NCBI GenBank assembly: GCA_036365145.1
Contig: JAEOAD010000040.1
Location: 11,720,501-11,784,500 of the forward strand
Length of the DNA: 64,000 nucleotides
Reading direction: 5' to 3'
Source: Orientallactaga sibirica
Taxonomy: Eukaryota; Chordata; Mammalia; Rodentia; Dipodidae
Shown here one piece after another: positions 34,045 through 43,279 of this stretch. Numbering within the stretch: position 1 is the first letter of the stretch; every line of letters begins with the position of its first letter. Under the pieces are notes generated by a model. The model worked only from the letters and a program-made list of their open reading frames with translations. It was not told the origin of the DNA and did no database searches. The translations under genes were made by a program, and so were the position numbers.

Positions 34045-34121
34045 CCCCAGGCTGGTCTCAAACTCTCTATCTTCCTCTCTACACTGGGGTTAACAGGAAT
34101 GTACCACCACACCCAACTAGT
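34045..34121 (-). mobile_element. Antisense B1, right piece
   Basis: CCCCAGGCTGGTCTCAAACT and GTACCACCACACCCAACTAG continue the B1 begun at 33693. Confidence 0.7.
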
Positions 34122-34950
34122 ATCCTCACTTGATTATATTATAAAACCCAGAAAAACTGAAAATCATTTGAAAAATTTAAGAGGAACAAACTTTTAAGCA
34201 CAAGAATCTATGTGACAAGGCAGCCAATCTGCTGGGGGATTAGGGAGAGTGGGTGATGGCTAGTACAGAAATAATTAGATACTGAATAAACCTTATTCCC
34301 CCCCCACACACAGCAAGTTCATAAAATCATAATATCCTATCTATCTAAATCTAAAAGTAAAATGATTTAAAAGACTAAAAGAAACTGTGGGATAATATCT
34401 GAATAAACTTGGAATAGGGAAGACTTTTTTTAAACAAAAAGAAAACCTAGAAATTACAGGCAACTTTTGAATACATTCAACTCTACATAACAAATGTAAA
34501 TTTTTATGTGAAAAAATAAATCAGATAAAAGCACAAATGATGAACTGGGGAAACAATGGGCAACAAATAAAAGGTAGGTAGTGTTACTACCTAATAATAT
34601 ATGGAAATAAGGGAAATGAAGAAGGAAAGAATGCAGCGTGTGTCCAGAGGGTCTGAACAAGGCTAATGAGCATGGAAAAGTACTCCACCTCACTAGCAAT
34701 TAGGAAAGAGTGGGTTGGATTCGAGATAACACCCAGTTTTCATGAATGACAGAGGATGGCTCCACAGGAGGAACAGAAATAAGCACTGCCCAGCACTTCT
34801 GTTGGCAGTGTGGACATCGGATGTGCTATGCACGTGGATAAGACCATCTTTAGGCAAGTAATTCATCATATTATTTAAGTAAAAGATGTGCTTATTTTCC
34901 CCAGAATTTTCAGTTTTGGAAAACCCATTCTATTCAAGATAAAATCATTT
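34122..34950. other. Unassigned DNA
   Basis: No gene or clear repeat. A C-run (about 34299-34306) precedes CACACA. Confidence 0.4.
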
Positions 34951-34955
34951 ACATG

Positions 34956-35112
34956 AGCCGGTGTGGTGGTGCATGCCTTTAATCCCAGCACTTGGGAGTA
35001 GGAGGATTACTGTGAGTTCAAGGCCACCCTGAGACTACATAGTTAATTCCAGGTCAGCCTAGACCAGAGTGAAACTCTACCTCGAAAAACCAAAAAAAAA
35101 TAAAAAAAAAAT
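34956..35112 (+). mobile_element. B1 SINE
   Basis: GCCGGTGTGGTGGTGCATGC, GAGACTACATAGTTAATTCC and CTCTACCTCGAAAAACC. The CCTCGAAAAA ending is shared with the B1 copies at 52653 and 55161 and looks lineage-specific. Confidence 0.93.
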
Positions 35113-35404
35113 TTGCATGTAAGACTATCTATGGGAGGGTGCTTAATATAGCATTGTTGGCAACAATAATACAGGAAAAAATGAAATATATCCAATGCCA
35201 ATCAATAAGAAAAATATTTACAAGATCAGAAAATCATTTTTCAATGGTTTGGGTCTGTGTCTACGGGCCTGAGGAATGTCCATGATTCACTCATTCACTC
35301 ACATATACTCCTTATGTGAACAGAGAGGTATTTCTCTGACCATCCTATTTGTGCGGCCAATACACAACAGGGCACAAAAAATGCACTGACTACACTCAGA
35401 TGAC

Positions 35405-35452
<48 letters not shown>

Positions 35453-35520
35453 AAGATTCCTCTGAATAAACGTGTATATATGTGTGTGTGTGTGTGTGCG
35501 TGCGCGTGTGTGTGTGTATG
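35405..35520. repeat. (TA)n(GA)n and (GT)n microsatellites
   Basis: (TA)n then (GA)n at 35405-35453 and a (GT)n with CG interruptions at 35474-35520. Confidence 0.95.
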
Positions 35521-35740
35521 TATCCCCATGAAAATGAAGATTAAAACACACAACCCTGATTGTCAGTGTTGAGTTTCTACGTAAGATTAGAAGCAAAATT
35601 ATTAAGCTTCTCTTTACAGGTACTTTGAACTTTTTCCCCTGTTATTACAAGAGTGCATTTACATAAGTGTGTTTTTTATCCAGTCTACCCACTAATACCT
35701 TAAAGAAAAAATATTTAGATTCATTTAAAAAAATTAATGA

Positions 35741-35891
35741 GGTGCTGGGGAGATAGCTCAGTGGTTAAAGGTGCTTCCTTATGAAGCCTTCCAGCCCAGG
35801 TTTAATTCCCTGGTACCCACATAAAGCTGGATACAAACAGTGGCATATGCATCTGGTGTTCATTCTTTGCAGTAGCAAGAGATCTTGGTTT

Positions 35892-35937
<46 letters not shown>

Positions 35938-35975
35938 CTGAGAGAGAGAGAGGGGAGGGAGGGAAGGGACAAATA
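35741..35975 (+). mobile_element. Dip-related SINE with (CA)n
   Basis: GGTGCTGGGGAGATAGCTCA, GCCCAGGTTTAATTCCCTGG, GCATCTGGTGTTCATTC, then (CA)n at 35894-35935 and a purine end. It belongs with the copy at 58613: both have CATCTGGTGTT and a (CA)n in place of the usual CT stretch. Confidence 0.8.
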
Positions 35976-35999
35976 AATAATTAATTTTAAAGACAACTG

Positions 36000-36600
36000 A
36001 TGAAATGACATTGAAAGGCCGGTTTAGATTATTTTCTTCTTGGTCCTTTTTTTCTCATCCCAACTAAATCTAATGGCCTTGGCCCAGACAAAGTGTTATT
36101 TTGAGCACAGAGCTGATAAGCAATGATGTTTGGTACTATACATTTATCAGGGTGCCTTATTAAGGTAAGCAAATGAGCAGGAAAGAACAGTCTAGATCAT
36201 CCATCCTAGATAACACACAAAGAAAGACATCAAGTCCGTGCAGTTGAATTCCTGTTCCATCCATTCATCTTTGCTGTTAATTACGCGGCTGAAGATGGGG
36301 AGTGAGTTTGCTGATGTCTCCCCTGCTGGCAGCACTCCACCCACGGCTGGCCGACAAGGAAAGAGGCACACTGAGATCACCTGAGCCCAGGGAAGGGGCT
36401 GAGATGGGGTGCTGCTTTGGCTGGCAATTCCTTGCCCACCACAGAGATGAAAGACACATGTTTGGAAAAAAGTCAAAGGAAGGAAAATGAACCAGCAAGC
36501 AGGCAGTTGGAATCTTTAACAAAAGGAGCTGGGCGCCACTTCTCTTCCACAGAATACCAGTTACTAAGGGAAACTACTACTCGTCACAGTGAACATTGAG
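36000..36600. other. Repeat-free block, left part
   Basis: No gene or repeat recognised. GC-richer than its neighbours at 36300-36420. Overlapping open frames on both strands (81-94 codons) reflect the higher GC and carry no domain I recognise. Confidence 0.4.
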
Positions 36601-37230
36601 TCAGTTGAAGAAAAAAAAAGAAAAACAGGGCAATGTCACCATCTCTAAAAGACTGTTGTAGACATCGAAGCGCGTTAGAGAAAACATCTTTACAAGTCAG
36701 ATTTTCCTGTTTTCTTAATGCCAAAAGGATGCAATTAATCTCTTCTCATTAAAGGTCTCTTCAGAAAGAACTGCCACTTTACTCCACTAAAAACTTGTCA
36801 GAAAGGTACAAATTAAAAGTAAAAGTTGAATCGTATCATTTCCTTTCAGCGTTTTTAATATGATCAATAAATTAATATTGTTAATGTCATTCATTTTTCA
36901 CGAAGATGACATGAGGATTTACGGCGCGCTTTGAAACATTCACTTTTATCTTAGGCGGGGCCCAGTTTAAGCTTTGAAATAGGGCTGCTAGGCTCGTGGG
37001 CTTCCAGCCAAGGTGCTTCTAATTATTGGGAATATCAAATGTGTGCTCAGTGGGAAGCGCAGCTACCAAACCACAGGTGGCAGCCAGCGCCAGCGGCCTC
37101 CTGTAATAAAGGTCTTACAAACAGAACATGGCGCTGGGGCTATTACGGCCCATGAGGGCTCCGCTGCCACTCTGTCATTGACCTGAAACTAGTCACAGTG
37201 TTACAAATAGATCCCAAGCTTCTCCTTCCA
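36600..37230. promoter_or_regulatory. Candidate conserved enhancer block
   Basis: Repeat-free, with clustered sites and retained CpGs (GAAGCGCG, TTTACGGCGCGCTTTG, GGGGCTATTACGGCCC). TAATTA is at 37020-37025. A RUNX word AACCACA (37069-37075) overlaps an E-box CAGGTG (37074-37079). CpG retention in an AT-rich setting and site density suggest constraint; this is inference without alignment. Confidence 0.45.
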
Positions 37231-37439
37231 CCAAGGGTTCACTCTCTACTTCCCATAACATAATTGAGAATGTAAAATCTGCTTCTTCCGCATTGTTGTT
37301 GTTATTGTTGGATTTATTACCGATGTCCCCAGAACATAAAAGCTTATGACTCTGCTAAATACACAGTCAGCATTGGCAGCAGAGGGGGCAGGTTTCGGAG
37401 GTGGAACCAGAGTCAAATAAGAACAAGTTAGCTCTGCTA

Positions 37440-37600
37440 ATTGTATACTGTGTGGTCACGTATAAGGTTTTCTCTCACTCACCTATAAAATGGGAGGATC
37501 TAGTCCGTGGTCACTTTAAGGTTAAATAGGTCCTCATAGATGAATTAATTATGTGCAGAATACATTTGACAAATGATAATTTTTTTAAAAAAATCTTGGA
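37440..37600 (-). mobile_element. Antisense MIR fragment
   Basis: TCACCTATAAAATGGGAGGA and AAGGTTAAATAGGTCCTCAT follow reversed MIR. Confidence 0.6.
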
Positions 37601-37796
37601 AACCAGGTGCTACAGAGAGAAGAGAGAAAAGTAGTGATTTTTTTCAGAAATAAGTTTAAGAAAACCCAGACATGATAAACACATTGTTTACTGTGAATCA
37701 ATTTCCCCAGATCATACTCCTCTAATAGTCTCAATCCTCTGTGGAAAGCTTTGGCAGGTGTGTTAAAATGGTTAGTCTTTCAAAAAGTTGCTTTGG

Positions 37797-38013
37797 GCTG
37801 GAAAGATGGCTTAGTGGTTAAGGTGTTTGTAAAGTTTGAGGACCCAGGTTTGATTCCCCAGTACCCATGTAAGCCAGATGCACAAGGTGCACATGTTTCC
37901 AGAGTTCGTTCGTTTGCAGTGGCTGGAGGCCCTGTGCACCCATTCTGTCCCCCACCCCTATCATTCTCAAATAAATAAATAAATAAAAATAAACAAAAAC
38001 TTTTAAAAAAGAA
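37797..38013 (+). mobile_element. Dip-type SINE
   Basis: GGGCTGGAAAGATGGCTTAG to (AAAT)n. Ten-base target duplication, GTTGCTTTGG at 37787-37796 and TTTGCTTTGG at 38014-38023. An eight-base deletion after AAGGTGTTTG removes part of the CCTGCAAAGCC motif. Confidence 0.93.
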
Positions 38014-38239
38014 TTTGCTTTGGCGTTGTTACTTGGTATCTATTTTCATCACATTAGGAAAAGACTTGCTGGCAGAAGAGACGGAATTATGGAAATGCAA
38101 ACTGAAAACCAGTAAAAGTACAACTGATATGAAAACACAAAGGAAGTCTTATATAGAGACTAGTGGATTCTGCCCTTTGGACTTATTTCCAGGCCCAGAC
38201 TAAACCATGGGATTTGAGTTCCTAATAAAACGACGACTT

Positions 38240-38315
38240 TGGCCAAGTTATCTCACTATTCTGCACCTCAGTTTCCAGACTGTAGGCGTCAATGTGTGCG
38301 CATCATCCATTTCAC
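38240..38315 (-). mobile_element. Antisense MIR fragment
   Basis: GGCCAAGTTATCTCACTATT and GCACCTCAGTTTCCAGACTG match reversed MIR. Confidence 0.65.
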
Positions 38316-38552
38316 TGGAGGGAACATGCAAGTTGCATGTATGGGGGTCTCCTTAATGCTGTTTATGCTCTCTAAAGTTTAAAAACAGCTGCTCCAAAAA
38401 TCATGGCTTTTGAAAATAGCAAGAAAGCAGTCAACAGAATATTTCTAATATCCAAAGTGAGTGAGTTAATATGCCTTTCCTGAGTCATTACCTTAAGGAC
38501 ACTTAGTGGTTAGATCTTTCTTCAAAAATAGGAGAGCTCAACATTCATGGCG

Positions 38553-38556
38553 TGTG

Positions 38557-38597
<41 letters not shown>
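38553..38597. repeat. (GT)n microsatellite
   Basis: About 20 GT units. Confidence 0.95.
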
Positions 38598-38602
<5 letters not shown>

Positions 38603-38699
38603 TGTACGCACGCGCGAGCATGCAAAAGCACACATGGGCGCTCAACAAAATGAAGGAAAGACATTGGGAAGAGAGAAAACACCCCCATGATTCAAAGTG

Positions 38700-39300
38700 T
38701 GTTTTTCCATTAAGTGTCTGGTGGCTGGAACGGCATGATAATACTTGTGAGGATGATATTAATGACGCAGTCGCCTAATGGGCTCGACACAAATAAAGCA
38801 GAAAATTACAAATAATGCCGACTCAATTACCACTGAATGCAGGCGAAAGGCAATCGAAGATAGAACAGACTTCTCTGTGTGTTATCTTCATTCTTCCCAC
38901 TTGGTTAAGATAGGCTTAGGGCTAAAGAAACTCCCCTTCCCAATTATCTTCCATGTCCTCGCAAAGGCATTTCTCCTCTCCCAGGCTCTTTGATAAATCT
39001 AAAAGAACGTAAGAATAAGGCCAGCAGTTACTTGTATGATGTGTATATAAACCCAAGCCCTGTCATGAAAGAAACAATGGCACTCATTCTGCTCTGAAGG
39101 AAGAAATTAACCTGTATGCTATGATTATTAGAAGGGAGATTAGGCCATAGGTACTTTTGGATAGATATCTCTATCCAAATATCTTAATTATTCTTATATA
39201 AGATAGGATTGTCTCCACTTCAGAAAAAGTTCAAAAAATTAGATGTTAGACTGATCAATGGCACTGTGGGACTCAAACAATATGTGTCTGATTTTTAAAA
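38700..39300. other. Repeat-free unique DNA with hairpin
   Basis: No gene. 38750-38990 has the texture of conserved non-coding DNA (AATGACGCAGTCGCC, AGGCGAAAGGCAATCGAAG). A 9-bp perfect stem with 6-base loop lies at 39156-39179. Confidence 0.4.
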
Positions 39301-39306
39301 TTCATG

Positions 39307-39309
<3 letters not shown>

Positions 39310-39343
<34 letters not shown>

Positions 39344-39377
39344 GTTTTTTGGGGGGTTTGGGGGGGTTTGCTATTGG
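39310..39377. repeat. (GT)n followed by G-runs
   Basis: (GT)15 at about 39310-39340, then GG, G6 (39351-39356), G7 (39360-39366) and GGG separated by T-runs. Confidence 0.9.
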
Positions 39378-39739
39378 GAATTAGGCCAGACTTATTTGAA
39401 GTAGTAAGGGTTCTTAGTTCCAAAGTACAAAAAGCAGACTTGGCAGACAATAGACACTTAATTAACTAGGAGACTACTGAGCAGCTCCCAGAATCATGGG
39501 GAAGACAGAAGCAGAACACCAGATTCCTCCAGACACAAGGAGGACCGCTGCCTTAGACCACAGAGCCCAGGGTTGACATCACCACCATGATGCCTGCGAG
39601 CATCACCCCCAGCGAGCAGTCCCACCACCTCGTTATCATTTACTCCTGGTTTTATACATCATCTCAATTAGTGGATTTTGGATGCATGATCGCACTGACT
39701 TCCCACAAGAGCTCTGGGGAGAATGCATGATCATGATCC

Positions 39740-39860
39740 TCAATTTGTCAACACAGAGCTTATGTTCACACGGATTAAGTGACCCGCCCGGGAAGACACA
39801 GCCAGTAGTTACTAGAGAAACTTGGCTAATGTTGACTAGTGCATGCTTCAAGTGTGGGTC
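39740..39860 (+). mobile_element. Possible MIR fragment
   Basis: GATTAAGTGACCCGCCCGG, AAGACACAGCCAGTAGTTAC resembles the MIR region that reads 'aagtgacttgcccaagg...acacagctagtaag'. Confidence 0.5.
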
Positions 39861-40039
39861 ACACAGTTCTAAAACCACAAAAATTGCAAATCAAATCTGA
39901 CCACATTTTTATGCGATTAAAGAAAACAAAACAAAACAAAACAAAAATATCTCATTCTGTGCCTCTAGCTGGTAGAGACCAGGCCATATGATTCTGCATT
40001 AGATTTGAGAGACTAGGACAGTTCATATCTGGTACTATC

Positions 40040-40365
40040 AGACTGTGTGTATGTGTGTGTGCATGTGCGTGTGCACACATGTATGTGTGTAGGTTAGAGG
40101 ACAATCTCGCAGCTTTAGTCCTCATCTTCCACCATTTTAAGACAGAGTTTCTCTCACTTTTCTTTTTTTTTTTTTCTTTTGCCACTGGGAAGGCCAGACT
40201 AGCTGGCCCAAGAATTTTGAGATTCTCCTGACTGCACCTCCTCCAGCCTGTAGATGGTCCTTCTGGCCCTGTCCACTGCAAGTGTCCTGCTTTCCATGGG
40301 TCCTGGGAAACCAAACTCTAGTCCACAGGCTGCACAAGTGCATCTCATCACTGTACAATTCCTTC
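40040..40365 (-). mobile_element. Antisense B4-type SINE
   Basis: A (GT)-rich start, GGTTAGAGGACAATCTCGC, a reversed B1-like middle with poly(T) at 40165, CCATGGGTCCTGGGAAACC and CACAGGCTGCACAAGTGC follow reversed B4. Confidence 0.6.
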
Positions 40366-40725
40366 AATCCTTTTTTATTTTTTTTTTCAGCTTTTTGTGA
40401 TAAGATACAGGTTTGCCTGTCAACTGGAGTCATGGAAATCGCAAAGAAAAAGTGAGCAAACTAAAAATAAAAACGTCAACAGCTAAAAAAGATGTCTGCT
40501 ATTATCTGCCTCTCACACACAATTAACTATTATATAACCACAAAAAGACATTCACCAGATGTTTCCCCCAGACATTTCAGTTATTACATTCAAAGTCAAG
40601 TCCAGAGGGTTTGGGCGAGGTCCTCTTCTCATTTATGTTGATTTGGTCCAATTTTATTAATGTATAACCCATTCGTTTGATTTAAAGTTAACCTATCACC
40701 ACATGATTTATAAAGACTAGGAGAT

Positions 40726-40848
40726 GCTGGGTATGGTGTTGTATGCATGCAGTCTCAGGTCCTCTACAGGCTCAGGTAGGAGGATAACTTGAACCTAAGA
40801 TTTTAAGGACAGCCTGGGAGTCCCTGTCACAAAATAAATAAATATTAG
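40726..40848 (+). mobile_element. Old B1/7SL-like SINE
   Basis: GATGCTGGGTATGGTGTTGT, GGCTCAGGTAGGAGGATAAC and AGGACAGCCTGGGAGTCCC. A diverged monomer. Confidence 0.65.
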
Positions 40849-40889
40849 GGAGAAAATTTGGAAATTAATAGAAAGTTTTGTTAAGATAA

Positions 40890-41500
40890 ATACAAGCATA
40901 ATGCATAAATTAGGATAGACTAGATTATACTATAACAATAACTCCAAAATCTCACTGGTTTCTGACCTCAAAGACACGTTCCTCACTTGTATTGCGCATT
41001 TACAATGGGTTATCTGAAACTCTTCCTCTTGTCCACACTTTGGCATCCATGTTGACAGAGCATCTTATCTTAAATACTACTGATCTCATGGAGTAAAGAA
41101 GAAAGAACACAAAACCGCTCAGGCTTGCTGGTGGTTAATTCTGCTCACTCCTGCTCACTTTTCTGGCCAAACACATTAAGAAAGTTAAATTGAAAGTTAA
41201 TGAAGCAGAAAAATTTATTTTATCTCTCTGGGAAGAACTCATGTGTATGTGGGAATAAAAATATAATATGTCATACCTATAGTTTAAAATTCCTACCACC
41301 AGAAGGAAAAATGAGATGGGTGGTGGAAGAATCATTTCATATTGTGAGACAAAGATAGTCCTCGATGGTGGTGCACAGCTACAGAAGAAGGCATCGCCAT
41401 GTATCTGCCCACCACTGAAAACAACCCTTTGGGGCACCATCTGTGTAATAAGATAGAGAAAAATAGAGCTTCCAGCTCTCTCCACCCTCTCCTGCAAAAC
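40890..41500. mobile_element. Old mammalian repeat, family not named
   Basis: CTATAACAATAACTCCAAAA, TCTCACTGGTTTCTGACCTC and CTCACTCCTGCTCACTTTTC, GGCCAAACACATTAAG recall a widespread mammalian repeat. It overlaps the antisense 120-codon frame at 41135-41497, which I therefore do not call as a gene. Confidence 0.45.
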
Positions 41501-42260
41501 CTGGCGTGACTTAAGGCATCTGAAGTAGGCGAGGAAAATCTTCTCTTTCCTCTCCTGCTAGGTCTAATCTCTCACCTGGCTGGGGGTGGGGCAGTGAGGA
41601 AAGCAAGAAAGCTGAATGTAGAAAGTAAATCTCTCTTTACTAACTCCATGTACTTAGAGAGCTCTCCTTGGTTTCTCCACTCCATAGTCAAGATCTCCAT
41701 GTGGCAGGTGTCCAAATTATGCCTGCATGTGAATCATGTGCATCCTTCAGTGAGGGCCACAGCACTCCCTCAGTGCATGACTTGCTAGTTTAAGAGCTTG
41801 GCTCCAGCCCAACCTCCTCCTATTCTCAGCATCCTCTATTTATGGAGCATTCGCCCTCACGTCTTACTTGGCTCCCTTCCATATTATTCAAGTGGTTCAT
41901 GCCCAGCTGAGTCCCATGTTATTGGATTGATACATCAGAAATGATAGGGTCATTATACTACCAAATGTGGAGAGTAAAGCTCTCTCCAGGGGATCTGTAA
42001 GAATGCTACCATCCCTCCACAATGGTGTCCTCAGACTCTCTAAGTCTTAGTCTTAAAGACTCCCCTTTCTTGCCTTTGGGCAAGGATAAGTAGTCCACCC
42101 TGCCCTCACGGCACAGATACTGCTCCAAGACTGACTTAGAAGACTCTTTGTCTCCTCTATACTCGAGATGGGCTGAGCAAGGCATTCGCCAATGGTGGCT
42201 GATGGCACTTCTAGACTCTTTAGCCCCTGTAAACATAAGTCCAGCCCAAGACATAATGGT
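41501..42260. other. Unassigned DNA
   Basis: No gene or clear repeat. Overlapping antisense open frames at 42006-42469 run into the rodent repeat that follows and have no recognisable product. Confidence 0.4.
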
Positions 42261-42267
42261 CTTTGCA

Positions 42268-42603
42268 TTAGGACTTTTCTCATTGCTATGACCAAATACC
42301 TGACAAGAAGCAACTTAAGGAAGGAAGGCTTTATTTGACTCACACTTCCCTCATGATCCAGGAGGGCTAGGCAGCATGAGCTGCCCTCCGCTGTCGCAGG
42401 AGGAGCATGAAAGCGCTTGCTCATAACTAAGCAAATCAAGGAGCACTGAGCTGCAATGTCAAGGCCCACCCCCAGTGGCCCACATCCTCCAGCTAAGCCC
42501 TACCTCTTCCTGGTGCCACAAATTCCCAAGACAGCACCACCAGCGGGGAACCAAATGTTCAAACACATTTGGTATGGAGATATTTCTCAGTCAAACTATA
42601 ACA
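42268..42603 (+). mobile_element. Rodent repeat, copy 2
   Basis: CATTGCTATGACCAAATACC, CAACTTAAGGAAGGAAGGC, CTTTATTTGACTCACACTTC and a C-rich second half ending near AACCAAATGTTCAAACACAT. It shares its layout with the copy at 51000-51352. Confidence 0.7.
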
Positions 42604-42819
42604 GTCCTTTGATATGGAATATTTAATGCCTATCGATGTAATCTCCGGGCCCAGTGCAAATTCTTGAGCAATAAGAATAGCTGTCTACAAAGAAAGACAC
42701 AGAAAAGTATTGTGAAGCTTTCTGCAAAACAATAAAATTGCCAGCAAACTACCTAAGTATAACACTAAAATTTAACCACTTGGAATTCTGCAATAATATT
42801 TCATTAGTAACCAACACGT

Positions 42820-42959
42820 AACATGCCTTAGATGGTATGCTACGCACTTTCCTCATCATTTCACTCATTCAACAACAGCAATGACTTTCACTCTCATTTG
42901 ATAGATGAGGAAACCAACAGAGGAACTGAAATAATTTCCCAAAGTCAAAGTCCTCCTGA
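42820..42959 (+). mobile_element. MIR SINE fragment
   Basis: TTTCCTCATCATTTCACTCA, TTGATAGATGAGGAAACC and AATTTCCCAAAGTCAAAG are in MIR order. Confidence 0.7.
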
Positions 42960-43041
42960 CAGCACATCCCTCTGATGACATAAATCATTTTATCTCATCA
43001 CAGCACATCCCTCTGATGACGTAAATCATTTTATCTCATCA
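42960..43041. repeat. Two-unit 41-bp tandem duplication
   Basis: Units 42960-43000 and 43001-43041 are identical at 40 of 41 bases. The difference is A to G, which turns TGACATAA into TGACGTAA in the second unit. Confidence 0.97.
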
Positions 43042-43099
43042 CCATCCAGTTGTTTGTCTAGTATTTGTTCTAAGCAATTTCTACAAAATTAGATTTTTT

Positions 43100-43261
43100 T
43101 TTTTTTTTTTTTTTTTGGTTTTTTGAGGTAGGGTTTCACTTTAGTCCAGGCTGACCTGGAATTAACTATGTAGTCTCAGGGTGGCCTTGAACTCTCGGCG
43201 ATCCTCTTACCTCTGCTTCCCGAGTGCTGGGATTAAAGGCGTGCGCCACCACGCAGGGCTT
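43100..43261 (-). mobile_element. Antisense B1 SINE
   Basis: Poly(T) then TTTTGAGGTAGGGTTTCACT, GGGTGGCCTTGAACTCTCGG and GGATTAAAGGCGTGCGCCAC. Retained CpGs and a perfect 15-bp target duplication AAAATTAGATTTTTT (43085-43099, 43262-43276) point to a fairly young copy. Confidence 0.96.
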
Positions 43262-43279
43262 AAAATTAGATTTTTTAAA

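Noticed and set aside
41135..41497. Antisense 120-codon open frame
   Set aside because: It lies inside an old repeat-like stretch with no recognisable product or splice flanks.
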